Source: Pseudomonadales bacterium
GTDB taxonomy: Bacteria; Pseudomonadota; Gammaproteobacteria; Pseudomonadales; Azotimanducaceae
Reading direction: 5' to 3'
Length of the DNA stretch: 64,000 bases
Assembly: GCA_024234635.1 (NCBI GenBank)
Contig: JACKNX010000005.1
Coordinates: forward strand, 242,405 to 306,404
Made by a program: the position numbers and the translations under genes. The notes beneath the pieces are model-generated. The model was not told where the DNA came from, searched no databases, and worked only from the letters and a program-made list of their open reading frames with translations. Position 1 is the first letter of the stretch; every line of letters starts with the position of its first letter. Shown here piece after piece: positions 8,648-17,181 of the stretch.

Positions 8648-10216
8648 TCACAGTTCCACCAGTTGTCCGTCCAGGACTTTGTCCCGAAGGAGTCGTTTCT
8701 TGATCTTGCCGCTGTCCTCACGCGGCATTACCGCACTGCGATAGATCACTCGTGGCAGCTTGTAAGCTGCAAGCTGCGCCATGAGGCGCGCGGTCAGATC
8801 CTCGCGGCGCAGGGCGTCACCACCCTCCACCACCAGCACCATTCGCTCGCCGAATTCCGCGTCCGGTACACCAAAGGCCGCACAATCCGTGAGATCGGGC
8901 AGGCCGTTCAGCGCGTTCTCGATTTCCGCCGGGTACAGGTTCACGCCACCGGAGATAACCATGTCGGACTTTCGGTCGCTGATGAACAGCACGCCGTCCG
9001 CATCGAGGTGGCCGATATCGCCCGTGGCCACGAAGTCGCCGCGGCGCATGGCGGCCGTCTTTTCATCCGCCCGGTGATAGGACACTTTGGACGTAACTTC
9101 GGAGCGAACACAGATTTCACCCGGCATGCCCGCGGCTACCGGCATGCCTGCCTCATCCAGGATGAGGATGTCGATGCCGGGAACAGGTCGCCCCACGCAA
9201 CCTGGCTTGGCCAGCCAGGTGGCCGAATCGGAGGAGCAGATGATGCCGGTCTCCGTCATCGCGTAGTACTCGTGGATGATCGGCCCCCACCAGTCGATCA
9301 TGGCGCGCTTCACGTCGGGTGCGCAGGGCGCCGCACCGTGGCTCACGTGCACGAGGCTGTCGAGCCGGTACCGGTTTTTCAGCGTTTCCGGCAACGCCAG
9401 CAGCCGCACGAACATCGTGGGCACCATGTGCAGATGCGTAATGGCGTGGCGTTCGATCAGCGCCAGCAGTTCCTCGGCCTGAAAGCGCGGCTGCAGTACG
9501 AGCAACCCGCCGCTGAAGACCGTCATCATGGCGTACGCATTCGGTGCGGAGTGGTACAGCGGCCCGGTCATCACGGTGCGAATGGGTGGGCGGTCAAGGC
9601 CCCAGGCAAACCGGGAGCGCTGTTCCGCACGCTGCCCAACCTCGGGGGACACGGGTTTGCGGCGCACGCCTTTGGGTTTGCCGGTGGTGCCGGACGTATA
9701 GAACATCGGCCCCGTCACCTGCCGCGGTTCCCGCGTCCAGGGTGCGTAGTCAGCAATCCACCGTGCCCACACCGGCACCGGCAACTGCACTTCGTAGTTG
9801 GCAATGGCGTATGCGGATCGCACCTCAGGAGGCGTTTCCACCGCGATCACTTCCACGTGCGACGCCACCGCGAGCACCGCCTCGGTGAGCAGATCCGCGT
9901 GCGCAATGAGCACCTTGGCACCGCAGTCGTCCAGGATGTAGCCGATCTCATCCGCCGTGAGGTGCCAGTTGAGCGGTACCGTGGACGCGCCAAGCAGGCT
10001 CGCTCCCATGCCGGCCTCGAAGCAGGCAAAGTCGTTGCGCAGCAGCAGGGCGACGATATCACCCTGCCATACCCCCACGTCGTGCAGCGCGCTGGCCGCG
10101 CGGGCACCGGCTTCGCGCAGGTCACCGAGCGAACGGAATCGCTCGCCGCTGACGATGCCGCTTTCCGGGATGGCCGCCGGGGGAGGGGATGAGGCTGACT
10201 TGGATTCGTCGGTCAT
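8648..10216 (-). CDS. AMP-dependent acyl-CoA synthetase (ANL superfamily ligase)
   Basis: A 522-residue ANL enzyme that activates a carboxylic acid as acyl-AMP and then acyl-CoA. The P-loop-like motif YTSGTTGKPKGV lies near residues 173-184. The adenylate-binding motif YYAMTETG, the hinge region GDIGHLDADGVLFISDRKSDMVISGG and the C-terminal catalytic Lys (DSGKIKK) are all present, so it should be active. An in-frame GTG at 10234 is an alternative start; neither has a strong Shine-Dalgarno. The TonB receptor follows after 35 bp, suggesting that an imported acid is activated here. Exact substrate (fatty, aromatic or sterol acid) unknown. Confidence 0.9.
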   Translation of the reverse strand: MTDESKSASSPPPAAIPESGIVSGERFRSLGDLREAGARAASALHDVGVWQGDIVALLLRNDFACFEAGMGASLLGASTVPLNWHLTADEIGYILDDCGAKVLIAHADLLTEAVLAVASHVEVIAVETPPEVRSAYAIANYEVQLPVPVWARWIADYAPWTREPRQVTGPMFYTSGTTGKPKGVRRKPVSPEVGQRAEQRSRFAWGLDRPPIRTVMTGPLYHSAPNAYAMMTVFSGGLLVLQPRFQAEELLALIERHAITHLHMVPTMFVRLLALPETLKNRYRLDSLVHVSHGAAPCAPDVKRAMIDWWGPIIHEYYAMTETGIICSSDSATWLAKPGCVGRPVPGIDILILDEAGMPVAAGMPGEICVRSEVTSKVSYHRADEKTAAMRRGDFVATGDIGHLDADGVLFISDRKSDMVISGGVNLYPAEIENALNGLPDLTDCAAFGVPDAEFGERMVLVVEGGDALRREDLTARLMAQLAAYKLPRVIYRSAVMPREDSGKIKKRLLRDKVLDGQLVEL

Positions 10217-10326
10217 GGGCAGCAATGTAGCCACATCGCGGCCGCCCGGCTTATGGGATGCCCACGCCTACTTATGCGGACGGCGCAGGGGTGCGCCGAC
10301 AAGCCGCATACCAACTGTTGTCGCGG

Positions 10327-11319
10327 TCAGCTTTCCGGCTGGCTGATGCCATACCCCCGTCGCGCTGCTTTCGGCGTCACGCCGAACTGACGCTTGAAGG
10401 CGGTGGTGAAATTGCTGGGGTATTCGTACCCCACCTCGAAGGCAATCTCGGTAATCGACTGCGCCGACTCCTCCAGCAGGTGGCGGGCGTGGTCCATGCG
10501 GCGGGTCTGACAGAAATCGATGATGGTCTGACCGTACAGGCGCTTGAAGCCCTGCATCAGCTTCGCCTCGTTGGTGCCCACACGACGGGCGAGTTCCTGG
10601 ATGGTGATGTTCGGCACCCAGCTCGCGCACAGGATGTCGTGCGCTTCGCTGATGCGCCGAACGTCACGCTCCGGCATTTCATCACGATCCTGGTCCGCCA
10701 CGGCCAGCGACGCCAGGCTCAGCGCCAGGAGCTCCATCACGCGACCGCGCGCATAAAGCATGCGCAACGACCCCGAGAGCCGGCAGTCCAGCAGGCCCTG
10801 CACCGCGGCTGCCATTTCCGGTGTCAACGCAAACGGCACCCACGCCTGCCCCGCGGCCAGCGACCGGCTGACCACGGACGGCGTGGTCTCCAGCTCGCCC
10901 AGCAGGCGCACCAGCCGGTCGAGCATGCAGATCACCGTCACGCTGCGTTCATGCTGGCCTGGCGCCACCAGCTCTTCCTTGCTGTGTCCCGCGCGGGTGA
11001 CCAGCATCGATCCCGTGTGCTCGCCGATGGGGAGCTGATCTTCGCCGTCGAGCCGCAGAGCCCCCTTGCCCGACAGACGGAAGTGGAACTTGGCCGCATC
11101 GTCCGTCTCGAACGCCACGCTGAAACCGTCGGGATAGTCCAGATTGCCCGCGAGCAGCACCAGACCCGGCTCCAGCAGAATCACCTCCCGCGAGCCACTC
11201 ACCCCCTCGGTAAGTGGCACCAGCGTGCAGCCACGGTCCCGCGGCAGCCATTGCTTGGCCGCGAACCCGTAAAGTTGCTGCGCCCAGTCCGGGCGCGGAT
11301 CGTGACTCGCCTTGCTCAT
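10327..11319 (-). CDS. AraC-family transcriptional regulator (PchR-like)
   Basis: A 330-residue regulator. The C-terminal ~100 residues are two AraC helix-turn-helix motifs (ITIQELARRVGTNEAKLMQGFKR and SITEIAFEVGYEYPSNFTTAFKRQFG). The middle (FHFRLSGKGALRLDG) resembles the effector domain of PchR-type regulators of siderophore uptake genes. I chose the ATG at 11319 (MSKASHD) over the longer frame because it restores family length. The gene is 110 bp upstream of and co-directional with the acyl-CoA ligase/TonB receptor genes and divergent from the DUF2817 gene. It is the likely regulator of one or both. Effector unknown. Confidence 0.85.
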   Translation of the reverse strand: MSKASHDPRPDWAQQLYGFAAKQWLPRDRGCTLVPLTEGVSGSREVILLEPGLVLLAGNLDYPDGFSVAFETDDAAKFHFRLSGKGALRLDGEDQLPIGEHTGSMLVTRAGHSKEELVAPGQHERSVTVICMLDRLVRLLGELETTPSVVSRSLAAGQAWVPFALTPEMAAAVQGLLDCRLSGSLRMLYARGRVMELLALSLASLAVADQDRDEMPERDVRRISEAHDILCASWVPNITIQELARRVGTNEAKLMQGFKRLYGQTIIDFCQTRRMDHARHLLEESAQSITEIAFEVGYEYPSNFTTAFKRQFGVTPKAARRGYGISQPES

Positions 11320-11395
11320 GCCGGGAGAATGCGAGCCGGTCCGGGAGGTGTCAATCGGCGGTCGTCGCCATGCCCCGGGATCTGGAGAGGCTGGA

Positions 11396-12442
11396 ATGAG
11401 CAAGCACGCGATATCTTTTGGAACCAGCTACGCGGAATGTCGCGAACGTTTCCGCACCGCGGCCGCCGCGCGCAGCCTGCCGGTGACCAGCATCCGACAC
11501 CCGCATCTGGACGCGGACGTGACCGTGGATGCGGTGACGCTGGGTGGGCCGGATGCAGCAAACCTGCGGGTGGTGATCGCCGGTGCGCACGGCGTGGAGT
11601 TGCCATTCGGCAGCGCCGTGCAGACAGACTGGCTGGCGGGTGGCGGCGAAGCGCCAGCGGACACCGCGGTATTGCTCGTGCACGCCATCAACTGCGCCGG
11701 TGCCTTCCAGCGGCGGCGGAATACGGATGGCAATATTGATCTGTGCCGCAACTTCCGCGACGGTGGGGAGCTGCCACGCAATCCCGCTTACGAACGTCTG
11801 GCCGCGGATCTCAACGCCCCGCCCGGCGATGCTGCCGCTGATGCAAACCTGGCGGCAGCCCGCACGGAGATGGGGCAGACATTCATCCACGCCATCATGG
11901 GCGGCCAGTTCATCGACCCCACCGGCTTCTCCTACGGCGGCCTTGCACCGACCTGGTCACGCCGGACTCTGGAGTCCCTCCTGCTCAGCCACGCCGGCGC
12001 CAGCGACGTGGTGATACTGGATCTGCATACCGGGGTCGGCCCCTTCGCCGAACCCACCTTCGTGTGTCTGCAGGAGGGAAGCGCGCTGGCGGCGGCACGC
12101 CGCCGCTTTGGCGACGACCTGCTGGCGCCGATGGAACAGGCACCCGGCCGTGTGCTGCATCCGGCGGTAGGGCATCCCACGGAAGGCTACGAACGGCTGT
12201 TTCCTGCTGCCGCCGTCGTGTCCGTGGTGCTGGAGATGGGAACCTGCCCGCCGGACGAGACCCTGCCCGTGCTCATCGAGGAGCACCGCCTGACGCGCGC
12301 CGGTCTTGCCGACACCGGAGCGGGTCAGGCCATGCGGACAACAACGTGGGAGCAGCACGCTCCGGTGGATGACCGCTGGCGGGAAGCCGTCCTGCGCCAC
12401 GGGCGGGCGGCAATGCAGGCGCTCATCCGCGGCACGTGTTGA
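11396..12442 (+). CDS. DUF2817 family protein (M14-like zinc carboxypeptidase/deacylase fold)
   Basis: A 348-residue cytoplasmic protein of the DUF2817 family, related to M14 carboxypeptidases and AstE/AspA deacylases. The zinc-ligand motif HGVE lies in AGAHGVELPFGS near residue 63. A second His is in DLHTG, and a late Glu in VLEMG may be the catalytic base. The family probably hydrolyses amide bonds of N-acyl amino acids or small peptides. The ATG at 11396 follows a purine-rich site (GGAGAGG) and is preferred to the upstream in-frame ATG. It is divergent from the AraC regulator, so hydrolysis of an amino-acid conjugate linked to the opine-type dehydrogenase is possible but unproven. Confidence 0.75.
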   Translation: MSKHAISFGTSYAECRERFRTAAAARSLPVTSIRHPHLDADVTVDAVTLGGPDAANLRVVIAGAHGVELPFGSAVQTDWLAGGGEAPADTAVLLVHAINCAGAFQRRRNTDGNIDLCRNFRDGGELPRNPAYERLAADLNAPPGDAAADANLAAARTEMGQTFIHAIMGGQFIDPTGFSYGGLAPTWSRRTLESLLLSHAGASDVVILDLHTGVGPFAEPTFVCLQEGSALAAARRRFGDDLLAPMEQAPGRVLHPAVGHPTEGYERLFPAAAVVSVVLEMGTCPPDETLPVLIEEHRLTRAGLADTGAGQAMRTTTWEQHAPVDDRWREAVLRHGRAAMQALIRGTC

Positions 12443-12555
12443 AACAATCCCGTAAGCTCTGTGCGCGACGGATGAATTCGCGGCGAGGCGATCCCCGATC
12501 AGCATGGGGCGGACAACCGTATCGGAGCAGTGGTGCGCCGACCCGGCCGATGGCC

Positions 12556-13530
12556 TCAGTCACTGCCCCGCTTCAGCAACTGGCAGTAACTCTCGGCATC
12601 GATGCAGGTGCCACAGACGATGATGCCGACATGGCAGCCCTGCAGCCGGTCGCGCAGGGGACCCAGCACACCCGCCAGCGCCGTTGCGCCCGCAGGCTCC
12701 ACGGCGAGATGCGCGGCTTCGAACAGCGCCGCCACAGCACGGACGATGGCGTCGTCCGATACCACCACCAGATCGTCCAGGTGCGCCCGGCACAGCGCGT
12801 ACGTGTAGTCGGTTGTCATGGGCGGGCCGAGACTGTCGGCGATGGTGTTCACCGGCACGTTGTTCACGGCGTGCCCGGCGGCAAATGACGCCGTCATGCA
12901 CCGCGCACCTTCAGGCTCCACGCCGTACACCCGACACGCCGGCTTGATGGCCTTGATCGCGGCGGCCAGCCCGCCGGCCAGACCACCGCCGCCGACGCTG
13001 ACCACGACCGCATCGAGATCCGGTGCGTCCGCCAGCAGTTCCAGGCCGATGCCACCCGTCGCCTGCGCCACCCACGGGCCATCGAACGGATGGATGAGTA
13101 CACGCCCTTCCTTTTCCACCAGCTCATGGGCGGCGGCAAACGCCAGTTGTCCGGTATCCCGGAAGAGCAGGTCCGCGCCATAGGCCCTGGCGGCCGCCCG
13201 TCGCGCCGGGTTGGCGGAACTCTGCATGACGATACGCGCATCCACGCCCAGCGCCCTGGCCGCGCACGCCACCGCCACCGCGTGGTTCCCCGCGCTGACC
13301 GCCGTGATGCCACGACCGTCCAGCGGTGTGTTCAGCAGATTGTTCAGCGCCCCCCGGAATTTGAAGGTCCCCGTTCGCTGCAGCAGTTCCAGCTTGAGCG
13401 TGACGCGCCCCTGGATCGCGTCATTCAATGTCGAGCCCTTCAGCTCCACGGCCGGAGTGCGCACCACATAGGCCGCCAGCCGCTCGTGGGCAGCCTGCAT
13501 CTGAGCAAGCGTCGGTGCCGAGATCGTCAT
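12556..13530 (-). CDS. PLP-dependent threonine/serine dehydratase-like enzyme
   Basis: A 324-residue fold type II PLP enzyme. The cofactor lysine is in FKFRGALNNL, the substrate loop is SAGNHAVAVA and the phosphate-binding glycine loop is VSVGGGGLAGGL. It lacks a C-terminal ACT regulatory domain, as in catabolic threonine dehydratases, serine racemases and 3-hydroxyaspartate dehydratases. It deaminates a hydroxy amino acid to a 2-oxo acid or racemises serine. Its start overlaps the stop of the zinc-ribbon/OB-fold gene (ATGA) as the last gene of a four-gene operon, an unusual partner for a thiolase/DUF35 pair. Confidence 0.85.
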   Translation of the reverse strand: MTISAPTLAQMQAAHERLAAYVVRTPAVELKGSTLNDAIQGRVTLKLELLQRTGTFKFRGALNNLLNTPLDGRGITAVSAGNHAVAVACAARALGVDARIVMQSSANPARRAAARAYGADLLFRDTGQLAFAAAHELVEKEGRVLIHPFDGPWVAQATGGIGLELLADAPDLDAVVVSVGGGGLAGGLAAAIKAIKPACRVYGVEPEGARCMTASFAAGHAVNNVPVNTIADSLGPPMTTDYTYALCRAHLDDLVVVSDDAIVRAVAALFEAAHLAVEPAGATALAGVLGPLRDRLQGCHVGIIVCGTCIDAESYCQLLKRGSD

Positions 13531-13955
13531 GTTGTTTCCTCCAGTAGACGCGCCCCCAGCAGGTTGCCGTCGTCAAAGCGCAGAGAGACCAGTTGTACCG
13601 GTGCGTCGGGCACCAGTTCAGGGGACAGCAACCAGGCCAGCACGCGTACGCCTTCGACCAGGTCGACGACGCCGACAGTGACGGGCGCAAAGGGCCGGAA
13701 GGCATCAGCAACGGCATGCATGCGGGTGCTGGCGTACAGCGTGCCCGTACCGGCAAGCTCCCGCCAGCGGCTGTCCCGCGCTCCGCAACCGGGACACCAG
13801 TCGAGCGGTGGAAACTGATGGCGCTCGCAATGGCCACAGTAGCGGGTCACCAGCCGATTATGCGCGAGCGCCTGGAAGTGCCAGCGCGTGGCAAGCGTCT
13901 GGCGCGGCAACAATGGCATGCACGCGTGCATGTCGACTACCGGCAGTACCGCCAT
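13527..13955 (-). CDS. Zn-ribbon/OB-fold (DUF35-type) acyl-CoA-associated protein
   Basis: A 142-residue protein with an N-terminal rubredoxin-like zinc ribbon (CGHC then CPGC) and a C-terminal OB-fold domain (GTLYASTRMHAVADAFRPFAPVTVGVVDL), the DUF35 layout. DUF35 proteins form complexes with thiolase-fold enzymes, hydratases or aldolases and are usually encoded beside them. The ATG at 13955 lies one base beyond the stop of the thiolase-like gene, so the two are translationally linked and probably form a complex. Longer upstream starts would overlap the thiolase gene. Confidence 0.85.
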   Translation of the reverse strand: MAVLPVVDMHACMPLLPRQTLATRWHFQALAHNRLVTRYCGHCERHQFPPLDWCPGCGARDSRWRELAGTGTLYASTRMHAVADAFRPFAPVTVGVVDLVEGVRVLAWLLSPELVPDAPVQLVSLRFDDGNLLGARLLEETT

Positions 13956-13956
13956 G

Positions 13957-15153
13957 TCAGGCCTCCTCACGCACCAGACAGTGTGCCAGCGCCGTGTTGT
14001 AGTTACCGCCCTCAGCCAGGGCAAGTCCGACTCTGGCGCCGGGTAGCTGGCGTTCCCCTGCGTGGTGTTGCAGCTGCTCCACCACTTCGTGGAGGCCATA
14101 CAGCCCGGTGATGCTGGATGGATGGCCGCGCGACAGGCAACCACCGGACGTGTTCACCGGCCGATCGCCGCCGGGTCCGGTACGCCCCTCCAGGGCTGCC
14201 GACGCCCCGTGCCCCGGCGCAAACAGGCCCAGCGCTTCCGTTACCAGCACCTCGGTGATCGTGCATGGCGCGTACAGTTCGAGCACATCCAGGGCATCCA
14301 GCGTAACCCCAGCTGTTGCCATGGCTCGTGAGGCGGCTTGTCGGGCCGCGGGCAACCGCGTCATGGAATGTGGTGTCATGCCCATCTGGTGGTGACCGTC
14401 GTGGGCATAACCCCGCCCGGCAACCGCGATGCGCGCGCCCGAACGCGCGCGTCGTTCGCTGCCGACAACAATGCACACCGCTCCATCACCCCGTGCCGGC
14501 ACGTCGAACAGACCGAGCGGCTCGACGATGGGCGGCGCCGCAAGCACTGCCTCGAGGGAGAGCGGATCACGTAACTGCGCGAGCGGATTGCGACGGGCAA
14601 ACTCCCGGCTCTTGACCGCCACCGCCGCCAGATCACGCCGCGTGGCGCCGCTGTCGTGGCAATAGCGTGCCGCATCGAGCGCGTACCAGGCGATGGGCGT
14701 GAGGCCATACACGGACTGGAAATCGACATCGCCCACGGCACGGATGCCCGCCGCCATCGCTTCCGCGGTGGCCGCCTGACTCTCGAAACGCACGCCAAGC
14801 GCCACCGCTACCTCCGTATGGCCCAGGCGTACTTCGTTGACCGCCAGATCGAAGGCCGCGGCTCCCGTGGCACCCAGGGCGCTGACTTCCAGCATCTGCG
14901 CCTGCGCGCTGATACCGAGACGCGAGGCGAAAAACGGTGCAAAACCGAGTTGCAGCGTCGGCGGCGGATTGGCCGTGAACAGCAATGCCCCGACTTCACG
15001 CGGTGCAACGCCCGCGTCACCCAATGCCGCAAGCACCACGTCCGCCAGACGCTCGTGTTCCAGCACGGCGCCGGCAGCACCTCGCCCGGGCATGTAGCGC
15101 CCGACGGGCAAAGCCCGCGATGCCAGTACCGCGACCGATGGCGACAGGCTCAT
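13957..15153 (-). CDS. Thiolase-fold protein of the SCP2/Ltp type lacking catalytic cysteines
   Basis: A 398-residue thiolase-fold protein. The nucleophilic cysteine of thiolases (family CxTG or CxSG) is replaced by Gly94 in SALGATG. The second cysteine near the C-terminus (family CxGGG) is absent from LALAEGGNYN. The NxSGG...GHP loop is kept (NTSGGCLSRGHP, His344), as is a tyrosine in the DVLELYAPCTIT segment (Tyr294). This matches Ltp-type, non-classical thiolases that act as retro-aldolases in steroid side-chain breakdown together with a DUF35 partner. It overlaps the upstream reductase (ATGA) and abuts the DUF35 gene. An aldolase or retro-Claisen role is inferred, not shown. Confidence 0.85.
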   Translation of the reverse strand: MSLSPSVAVLASRALPVGRYMPGRGAAGAVLEHERLADVVLAALGDAGVAPREVGALLFTANPPPTLQLGFAPFFASRLGISAQAQMLEVSALGATGAAAFDLAVNEVRLGHTEVAVALGVRFESQAATAEAMAAGIRAVGDVDFQSVYGLTPIAWYALDAARYCHDSGATRRDLAAVAVKSREFARRNPLAQLRDPLSLEAVLAAPPIVEPLGLFDVPARGDGAVCIVVGSERRARSGARIAVAGRGYAHDGHHQMGMTPHSMTRLPAARQAASRAMATAGVTLDALDVLELYAPCTITEVLVTEALGLFAPGHGASAALEGRTGPGGDRPVNTSGGCLSRGHPSSITGLYGLHEVVEQLQHHAGERQLPGARVGLALAEGGNYNTALAHCLVREEA

Positions 15154-16133
15154 TCCCTGACCGTCACGACCAGCCGCCCCTTGAGGCGGCCATCCAGAAG
15201 ATCATGCGCCAGCGCCGGCAGGTCCTCCAGGCGCGCACTGCTGGTCACGCCGGCAAGATCCCCGGGCGCGAGCACGGACGCCACCTCGTCCCAGGCCCGC
15301 TGGCGTACCGCCAGCGGGGCCATGACCGAATCGATCCCCTTGAGCGTGACACCGCGCAGGATGAACGGCATGACCGAGGCCGGCAGTTCCGCGCTGCCCG
15401 CCAGGCCACAAGCTGTGACAATGCCGCCGTAACAGGTCTGTGCACAAGCCGTGGCGAGCGTCGGTCCACCCACGCAATCGACGACGGCTGCCCACTGTTC
15501 ACGCTCGAGCGGGCGCGGCAGACGATCGAGAGCCGCCCGCTCCAGCGTTTCGGCCGCGCCAAGCCCGCGCAGGTAGTCCTGCAGCGACGGGCGCCCCGAA
15601 CTGGCGACCACCCGGTAGCCAAGCCGGGCCAGCAGCATCACCGCCACGGATCCCACGCCACCCGTGGCGCCCGTAACCAGTATCGGGCCCGCGTCCACCG
15701 TCACGCCGTGATCCCGAATCGCCTGCACACAGAGCATGGCGGTATAACCCGCCGTGCCGAGCGCCATGGTGTCCGCCAGCGACCAGTCCACCGGCGGTCG
15801 CACCAGCCATTCAGCGCGCAGGCGCTGGAAGTGGCTGTAACCGCCCCATTCGGTTTCGGACAACCCGAAGCCATTGACGAGAACCGGTGTGCCGACCGGC
15901 CAGCGGGCATCCGCGGACTCGCGCACCACACCCGCCAGATCGATACCACACACCATCGGCAGCCGCCGGCAGATGGGGCCTCGCCCTGTCAGCGCCAGCG
16001 CATCCTTGTAGTTGAGCGTGGAGCAGGCAACCTCAACCAGTACGGGCAAAGCCGGCAGATCCGTCAGGGTCAGCACTTCCGGCCGCGCCGGCCCTGGCGA
16101 GCGCACGACCAATGCGGGAAACGGGTGTGTCAC
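15150..16133 (-). CDS. Acrylyl-CoA reductase-like MDR oxidoreductase (YhdH/AcuI family)
   Basis: A 327-residue medium-chain reductase without the structural-zinc cysteine cluster. The N-terminal region has TLNYKDALALTGRGP; a later segment reads VNGFGLSETEWGGYS, and the NADPH-binding loop is VTGATGGVGSVAV. This is the YhdH/AcuI type, which reduces acrylyl-CoA or other alpha,beta-unsaturated carbonyls with NADPH. It starts with GTG at 16133, preceded by AGGA with 7-bp spacing. It is the first gene of a four-gene overlapping operon with the thiolase-like, DUF35 and PLP genes. It might reduce an enoyl-CoA intermediate in that pathway. Confidence 0.85.
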   Translation of the reverse strand: MTHPFPALVVRSPGPARPEVLTLTDLPALPVLVEVACSTLNYKDALALTGRGPICRRLPMVCGIDLAGVVRESADARWPVGTPVLVNGFGLSETEWGGYSHFQRLRAEWLVRPPVDWSLADTMALGTAGYTAMLCVQAIRDHGVTVDAGPILVTGATGGVGSVAVMLLARLGYRVVASSGRPSLQDYLRGLGAAETLERAALDRLPRPLEREQWAAVVDCVGGPTLATACAQTCYGGIVTACGLAGSAELPASVMPFILRGVTLKGIDSVMAPLAVRQRAWDEVASVLAPGDLAGVTSSARLEDLPALAHDLLDGRLKGRLVVTVRE

Positions 16134-16356
16134 GGAACCATCCTGTCAGGACATGCTCCGCATCGTACGCGCGCGGTGACGGAAACACCTTTGTCTCCCG
16201 CCATCGATTTCTTTGCGGCCACAGCAGGCAGCGGGCACGCAATCGTGCGGCATTTCACATCCCGGCGATCCCGCCACCCATCGCCCACATGATCAGGCGG
16301 TGCCAGGTTTCCACCGGCCCCCTAACGTCACAACTCCCTGAACATGGAGTGAAATT

Positions 16357-17148
16357 TTGAAGTATTCAGTAGTACCAGCCCTGCTCTCCACCGGCCTTGC
16401 CCTGGCGATCGGTTCGGCCCACGCCGCACCGCCCCGAGCAGACCTCAGCACGGACCTCGTGGGCCCGGCGACGGCGGAGACAAGCACCCAGGTGCAGTTC
16501 AACGTGACCACCCGCAATGTCGGTTCGCGACGTGCGGACGGCAGCGCGGTGGATATCACCCTGCCGGTCGCCTTTGCGGTGGCCGCGCAGTCGACGGAAT
16601 GTGATGTGGTGGGCAACAGCCTGCACTGTGACCTCGGCAGCATCAATGCCGGCGCGTCACACACGATCACCTTCAACGTCGACCTGCCTGCGCAGCAGGG
16701 CGCCTATACCCTGACGGCCGCAGCCAATACCTCGACGCGGGAAAGTTCGCTCAACAACAATACGGACACACTTGCCATGCAGGTGAACGAGCCGGCACCA
16801 CCGCCGCCTCCGGCGACCTTCCCGATCACCGCGGATACCGATCTCGGTGCCCAGGTGTGTTACGGGCTGCACTCGCCGCTGGTATGGGCGGACTGCACGC
16901 CGAGTTCAATCCTGGAAGGTGTGCTGACGCTGCAGCTCGGCGGCAGCGTCGACACACACGATCCGGGCTACTACGCAACCTGGTCACAGGCGACATCCAG
17001 CGACATCCAGATCGAGATCTACCAGACCTTCGACAACAGCCACGTGAGCACCTGGTCCGGCACTGCCGTTTCCAGCGACTGCTTCGAGGGCACCACCATC
17101 GGCCACACGACCACCGTGTACGGCGCGTGGCGGGGTTGTCGGCAGTAG
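16357..17148 (+). CDS. Secreted protein with CARDB/DUF11-like domain, function unknown
   Basis: A 263-residue protein starting with TTG, preceded by GGAGTG. A clear Sec signal peptide ends near AHA-AP. Residues 30-145 resemble a DUF11/CARDB immunoglobulin-like domain (VQFNVTTRNVGSRRADGSAVDITLPVAF ... AANTSTRESSLNNNTDTLAM). A Pro-rich linker (EPAPPPPPATF) leads to a C-terminal region of about 110 residues with four cysteines that I do not recognise. It stands alone, divergent from the reductase operon and convergent with the kinase gene. It is probably an envelope or extracellular protein; no enzymatic motif is visible. Confidence 0.7.
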   Translation: MKYSVVPALLSTGLALAIGSAHAAPPRADLSTDLVGPATAETSTQVQFNVTTRNVGSRRADGSAVDITLPVAFAVAAQSTECDVVGNSLHCDLGSINAGASHTITFNVDLPAQQGAYTLTAAANTSTRESSLNNNTDTLAMQVNEPAPPPPPATFPITADTDLGAQVCYGLHSPLVWADCTPSSILEGVLTLQLGGSVDTHDPGYYATWSQATSSDIQIEIYQTFDNSHVSTWSGTAVSSDCFEGTTIGHTTTVYGAWRGCRQ

Positions 17149-17161
17149 CAACAGGCGATCC

Positions 17162-17181
17162 CCGGGTGATGGATCACCCGG
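17162..17181. terminator. Hairpin between convergent genes
   Basis: The perfect 8-bp arms CCGGGTGA and TCACCCGG have a 4-base loop and lie just after the secreted-protein gene, overlapping the kinase stop codon. There is no clear T-run, so a shared transcription terminator is only likely from position and stem strength. Confidence 0.4.
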
